A stretch of DNA of 64,000 bases, from positions 1 through 64,000 of the forward strand of contig NZ_JACYXE010000013.1 in the NCBI RefSeq assembly GCF_014857905.1. Reading direction: 5' to 3'. A program made the position numbers and the translations under genes. Of this stretch, positions 62,128-64,000 are shown one piece after another. Below the pieces are notes generated by a model, which was given only the letters and a program-made list of their open reading frames with translations, had not been told where the DNA came from and searched no databases. This DNA comes from Agilicoccus flavus. GTDB lineage: Bacteria; Actinomycetota; Actinomycetes; Actinomycetales; Dermatophilaceae. Each line of letters begins with the position of its first letter. Position 1 is the first letter of the stretch.

Positions 62128-62274
62128 GCGTTTCAGTGTGCCACCGCCCGATCGCGCCGGCCGACGCCTCGCGGCGCCTGTGGTAGACCGGACGATCGGA
62201 CGAGCCCACCTCGTGGGCCCCGCCGGTGCCGACGCGGCCGCGCGTCGCCCGCCCCCGCGTCGATGGAGACCACG

Positions 62275-63681
62275 ATGAGCCGGACGGACCCCGCCGAGAC
62301 GACCCTCGCGCGCACCCAGGACCCCTACGTCCTCGACCCCGCCGACGTGCGGGAGCCGCCCCGGACCCTGCGCTCGGGCCTGAAGTTCCTCGGGCCCGGC
62401 ATGATCACGAGCGCCGCGGTCGTCGGCTCCGGCGAACTGCTCACCGCGACCACGTTGGGCGCGCAGGTCGGGTTCATGCTCTTCTGGCTCGTCTTCGTCT
62501 CGACGTTCGTCAAGGTCTGGGTGCAGATCGAGCTGGCGCGGTGGTCGATCTCGACCGGTGAGCCGGCGATCACCGGCTACGACCGCGTCCCGCCGCGCGT
62601 CGGTCGCCGCGGGTGGATGGCGTGGCTCGTGCTCTTCATGTTCCTGCAGTTCCTCGTCGGTCAGGCCGGCGTGATCGGCGGGAGCGCACTCGCGTTCTCG
62701 ATGCTCCTGCCCATCGGCGGCGACCCGTTCTCGGCGGTGTCGATCGGATCCTGGGTGGCGGTGCTCGTGCTCGTCGCGATCGGCATCCACGTCGCCAACC
62801 GCTACGAGCTCGTCGAGAACATCTCGACCGTGCTCGTCGTCCTCGTCACCGGCTTCGCCGTCGTCACCGTGGTGCTCGTGCAGTTCACCGACTTCGCGTG
62901 GACGCTGGGCGACCTCGGCGACGGGCTGCGGTTCCAGGTCGCGGCGGGGGCGATGGGTGTGGCGCTGTCGATGTTCGGCATGACCGGCGTCGGCGCCGGC
63001 GAGATCACCGCCTACACGTACTGGTGCGTCGAGAAGGGCTACGCGGCGTGGACCGGCCCGAACGACGGCTCGGCCGACTGGGTGCGCCGGGCCCGCGGCT
63101 GGATCCGCGTCATGAAGATGGACGCGTGGGTCTCGTGGGTCGTCTACACGATCTCGACGGCCGCCTTCTACCTCCTCGGCGCCGCCGTCCTGCACCCGCA
63201 GCCCGAGCTGCGGCCGAAGGGCACCGAGGTCATGTCGGTCATCTCGAGCATCTTCGACACGGCGGTCGGGGAGTGGGGGGCGGTCGTCTTCCTCGTCGGC
63301 GCCGGGGTCGCACTCTTCAAGACGATCATCGCGAACGTGCCCAGCCTCGGAAGACAAGTCGCCAACACCCTGTCGGTCTTCGGTGCCTTCGACTGGGCCG
63401 ACCGGGCCGCGCGCGACCGGTGGATGCGCGTGATCATGATCGTGCTGCCCGTCACGTGGGGGCTGCTCGCCGTGGCCGTCAACTCGCCGCTCGTACTCGT
63501 CATCCTCGCCGGCGTGCTCAACGCCCTCTTCCTCATGGGCGTCGCCGTCAGCACCCTGTACCTCTCGCGCGCCGAGACCGACCCCCGGGTCAAGGACGGG
63601 CCGGGATTCGCGGCGCTGCTCGTCGTGTCGGCCATCGCCATCTTCGCGGTCGGCGTGTTGTCGTTCCTCGACCAGTTCTGA
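62275..63681 (+). CDS. Nramp-like transporter lacking canonical metal motifs
   Basis: The product has 468 residues; ATG 62275 (GGAG eight bases upstream) is preferred over ATG 62263. Eleven helices. Helix 1 is LGPGMITSAAVVGSGELLTA, which aligns with the Nramp GPAFIAAIGYIDPGN region, so GSGE replaces DPGN. Helix 6 LSMFGMTGVGAGEITAYTYW has MTG instead of MPH. These two motifs supply the Mn/Fe ligands in true Nramps, so the substrate is probably not Mn. ARWSISTGEPAITGYDRVPP and FKTIIANVPSLGRQVANTLS fit the Nramp-related group. Confidence 0.85.
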   Translation: MSRTDPAETTLARTQDPYVLDPADVREPPRTLRSGLKFLGPGMITSAAVVGSGELLTATTLGAQVGFMLFWLVFVSTFVKVWVQIELARWSISTGEPAITGYDRVPPRVGRRGWMAWLVLFMFLQFLVGQAGVIGGSALAFSMLLPIGGDPFSAVSIGSWVAVLVLVAIGIHVANRYELVENISTVLVVLVTGFAVVTVVLVQFTDFAWTLGDLGDGLRFQVAAGAMGVALSMFGMTGVGAGEITAYTYWCVEKGYAAWTGPNDGSADWVRRARGWIRVMKMDAWVSWVVYTISTAAFYLLGAAVLHPQPELRPKGTEVMSVISSIFDTAVGEWGAVVFLVGAGVALFKTIIANVPSLGRQVANTLSVFGAFDWADRAARDRWMRVIMIVLPVTWGLLAVAVNSPLVLVILAGVLNALFLMGVAVSTLYLSRAETDPRVKDGPGFAALLVVSAIAIFAVGVLSFLDQF

Positions 63682-63865
63682 GCCACACCCCCCGGGGTGG
63701 GCCCCGCCGCCACGGGATCCGCACCGCCGGGCGGACTGTGAGGCGGACGTGAGGCGCGCGGGAGCGTCGTGGGAGAGCGGTCGCCCAGCCTGAGGTCGTC
63801 GGCCCGATCGGGCCGCGCACGACCCGCTCGACGTGCTCGAGCCGCAGGACCCGGGGGGGACCACC

Positions 63866-64000
63866 ATGAACACGACCACGCCGACCACGACGACCACGAC
63901 TGGCGCCGCGACATCGACCCGCACCCGCTCGACCCGCGCCCGTGGCGCCGCCGTCCTCGGCGCCGCGACCGCCGTCCTCGTCGTCGGGGCGGCCGCCGTC
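63866..64000 (+). CDS. secreted protein, N-terminus only
   Basis: ATG 63866 follows a G-rich ribosome site (GGGGGGGA). The 45 residues in the window are Thr-rich, then RTRSTRARGAAVLGAATAVLV, a twin-positive signal-peptide start. The rest is outside the window, so no function can be given. Confidence 0.6.
   Translation, partial: MNTTTPTTTTTTGAATSTRTRSTRARGAAVLGAATAVLVVGAAAV

Noticed and set aside
63682-63720. CCCC/GGGG hairpin after the Nramp-like gene as a terminator
   Set aside because: The arms are too short, the loop is too tight and no T-run follows.
62128-63924. Minus-strand extension upstream of the YihY gene over the Nramp-like gene
   Set aside because: The extension is antisense to a clear transporter; YihY starts at ATG 62127.

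Overview
The window is GC-rich (about 70% by eye) and uses GTG starts freely, purine-rich ribosome sites and 4-base GTGA/ATGA gene overlaps. With nadE, egtB, aztD, WHG-type TetR and HisKA_3 two-component genes this points to a Gram-positive actinobacterium, probably Micrococcales (Intrasporangiaceae-like); the genus cannot be read from this sequence alone.

The left third (1-18.7 kb) is a defence and mobile-element island. It opens with the tail of an IS5-like transposase abutting the 3' half of a GmrSD-type (DUF262/DUF1524) restriction gene. A frameshifted GYF_2-TM2 membrane protein follows. Then come a DUF2075 nuclease/helicase, an EVE-HNH modification-dependent restriction protein, a DUF91-type nuclease, a 1291-residue DUF4011/UPF1-helicase/Vsr/DUF3320 protein, a two-gene operon of DEVH helicase plus GIY-YIG nuclease, a divergent pair of EcsC-TerB protein and UPF1-DUF2726 helicase, an ADP-ribosylglycohydrolase and a frameshifted HigA antitoxin.

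The middle (18.7-35 kb) is mostly chromosomal housekeeping: TetR with a DUF899-SRPBCC operon, an alpha/beta hydrolase, a Phd-VapC module lodged between two copies of the hydrolase's 3' end, a coiled-coil D/R-repeat protein, VOC proteins, a CPBP protease, a histidine kinase/response regulator pair, HxlR, an M28 aminopeptidase and EgtB. Remnants of a zeta toxin and a frameshifted Fic gene sit among them.

From 35.5 to 42.2 kb on the minus strand lies a complete Wadjet type I anti-plasmid operon, jetABCD, with 4-base overlaps at all three junctions. A striking 57-bp tandem, palindromic repeat lies between jetD and fic. Next to Wadjet (42.2-46.7 kb) is a gene graveyard: a DUF4143 ATPase tail, a fragment of a second YkvI-like transporter cut by an internally deleted ISL3-type element, an unidentified C-terminal fragment, and a second Fic gene split by an intact IS5-family (ISL2-like) element with a 3-bp AGT target duplication.

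The right third (46.7-64 kb) is core-like: TSUP transporter, AztD zinc chaperone, VanX-like dipeptidase, secreted thermonuclease, NadE, small membrane and VOC proteins, a YkvI-like transporter, GNAT, an NYN-domain protein, an EAL plus GGDEF-EAL operon, YihY, an Nramp-like transporter lacking the usual metal-binding motifs, and the start of a secreted protein.

Several accessory genes carry single-base frameshifts at C, G or T runs. These could be real decay or sequencing error, and I flag each one. No tRNA, rRNA or CRISPR array was recognised.
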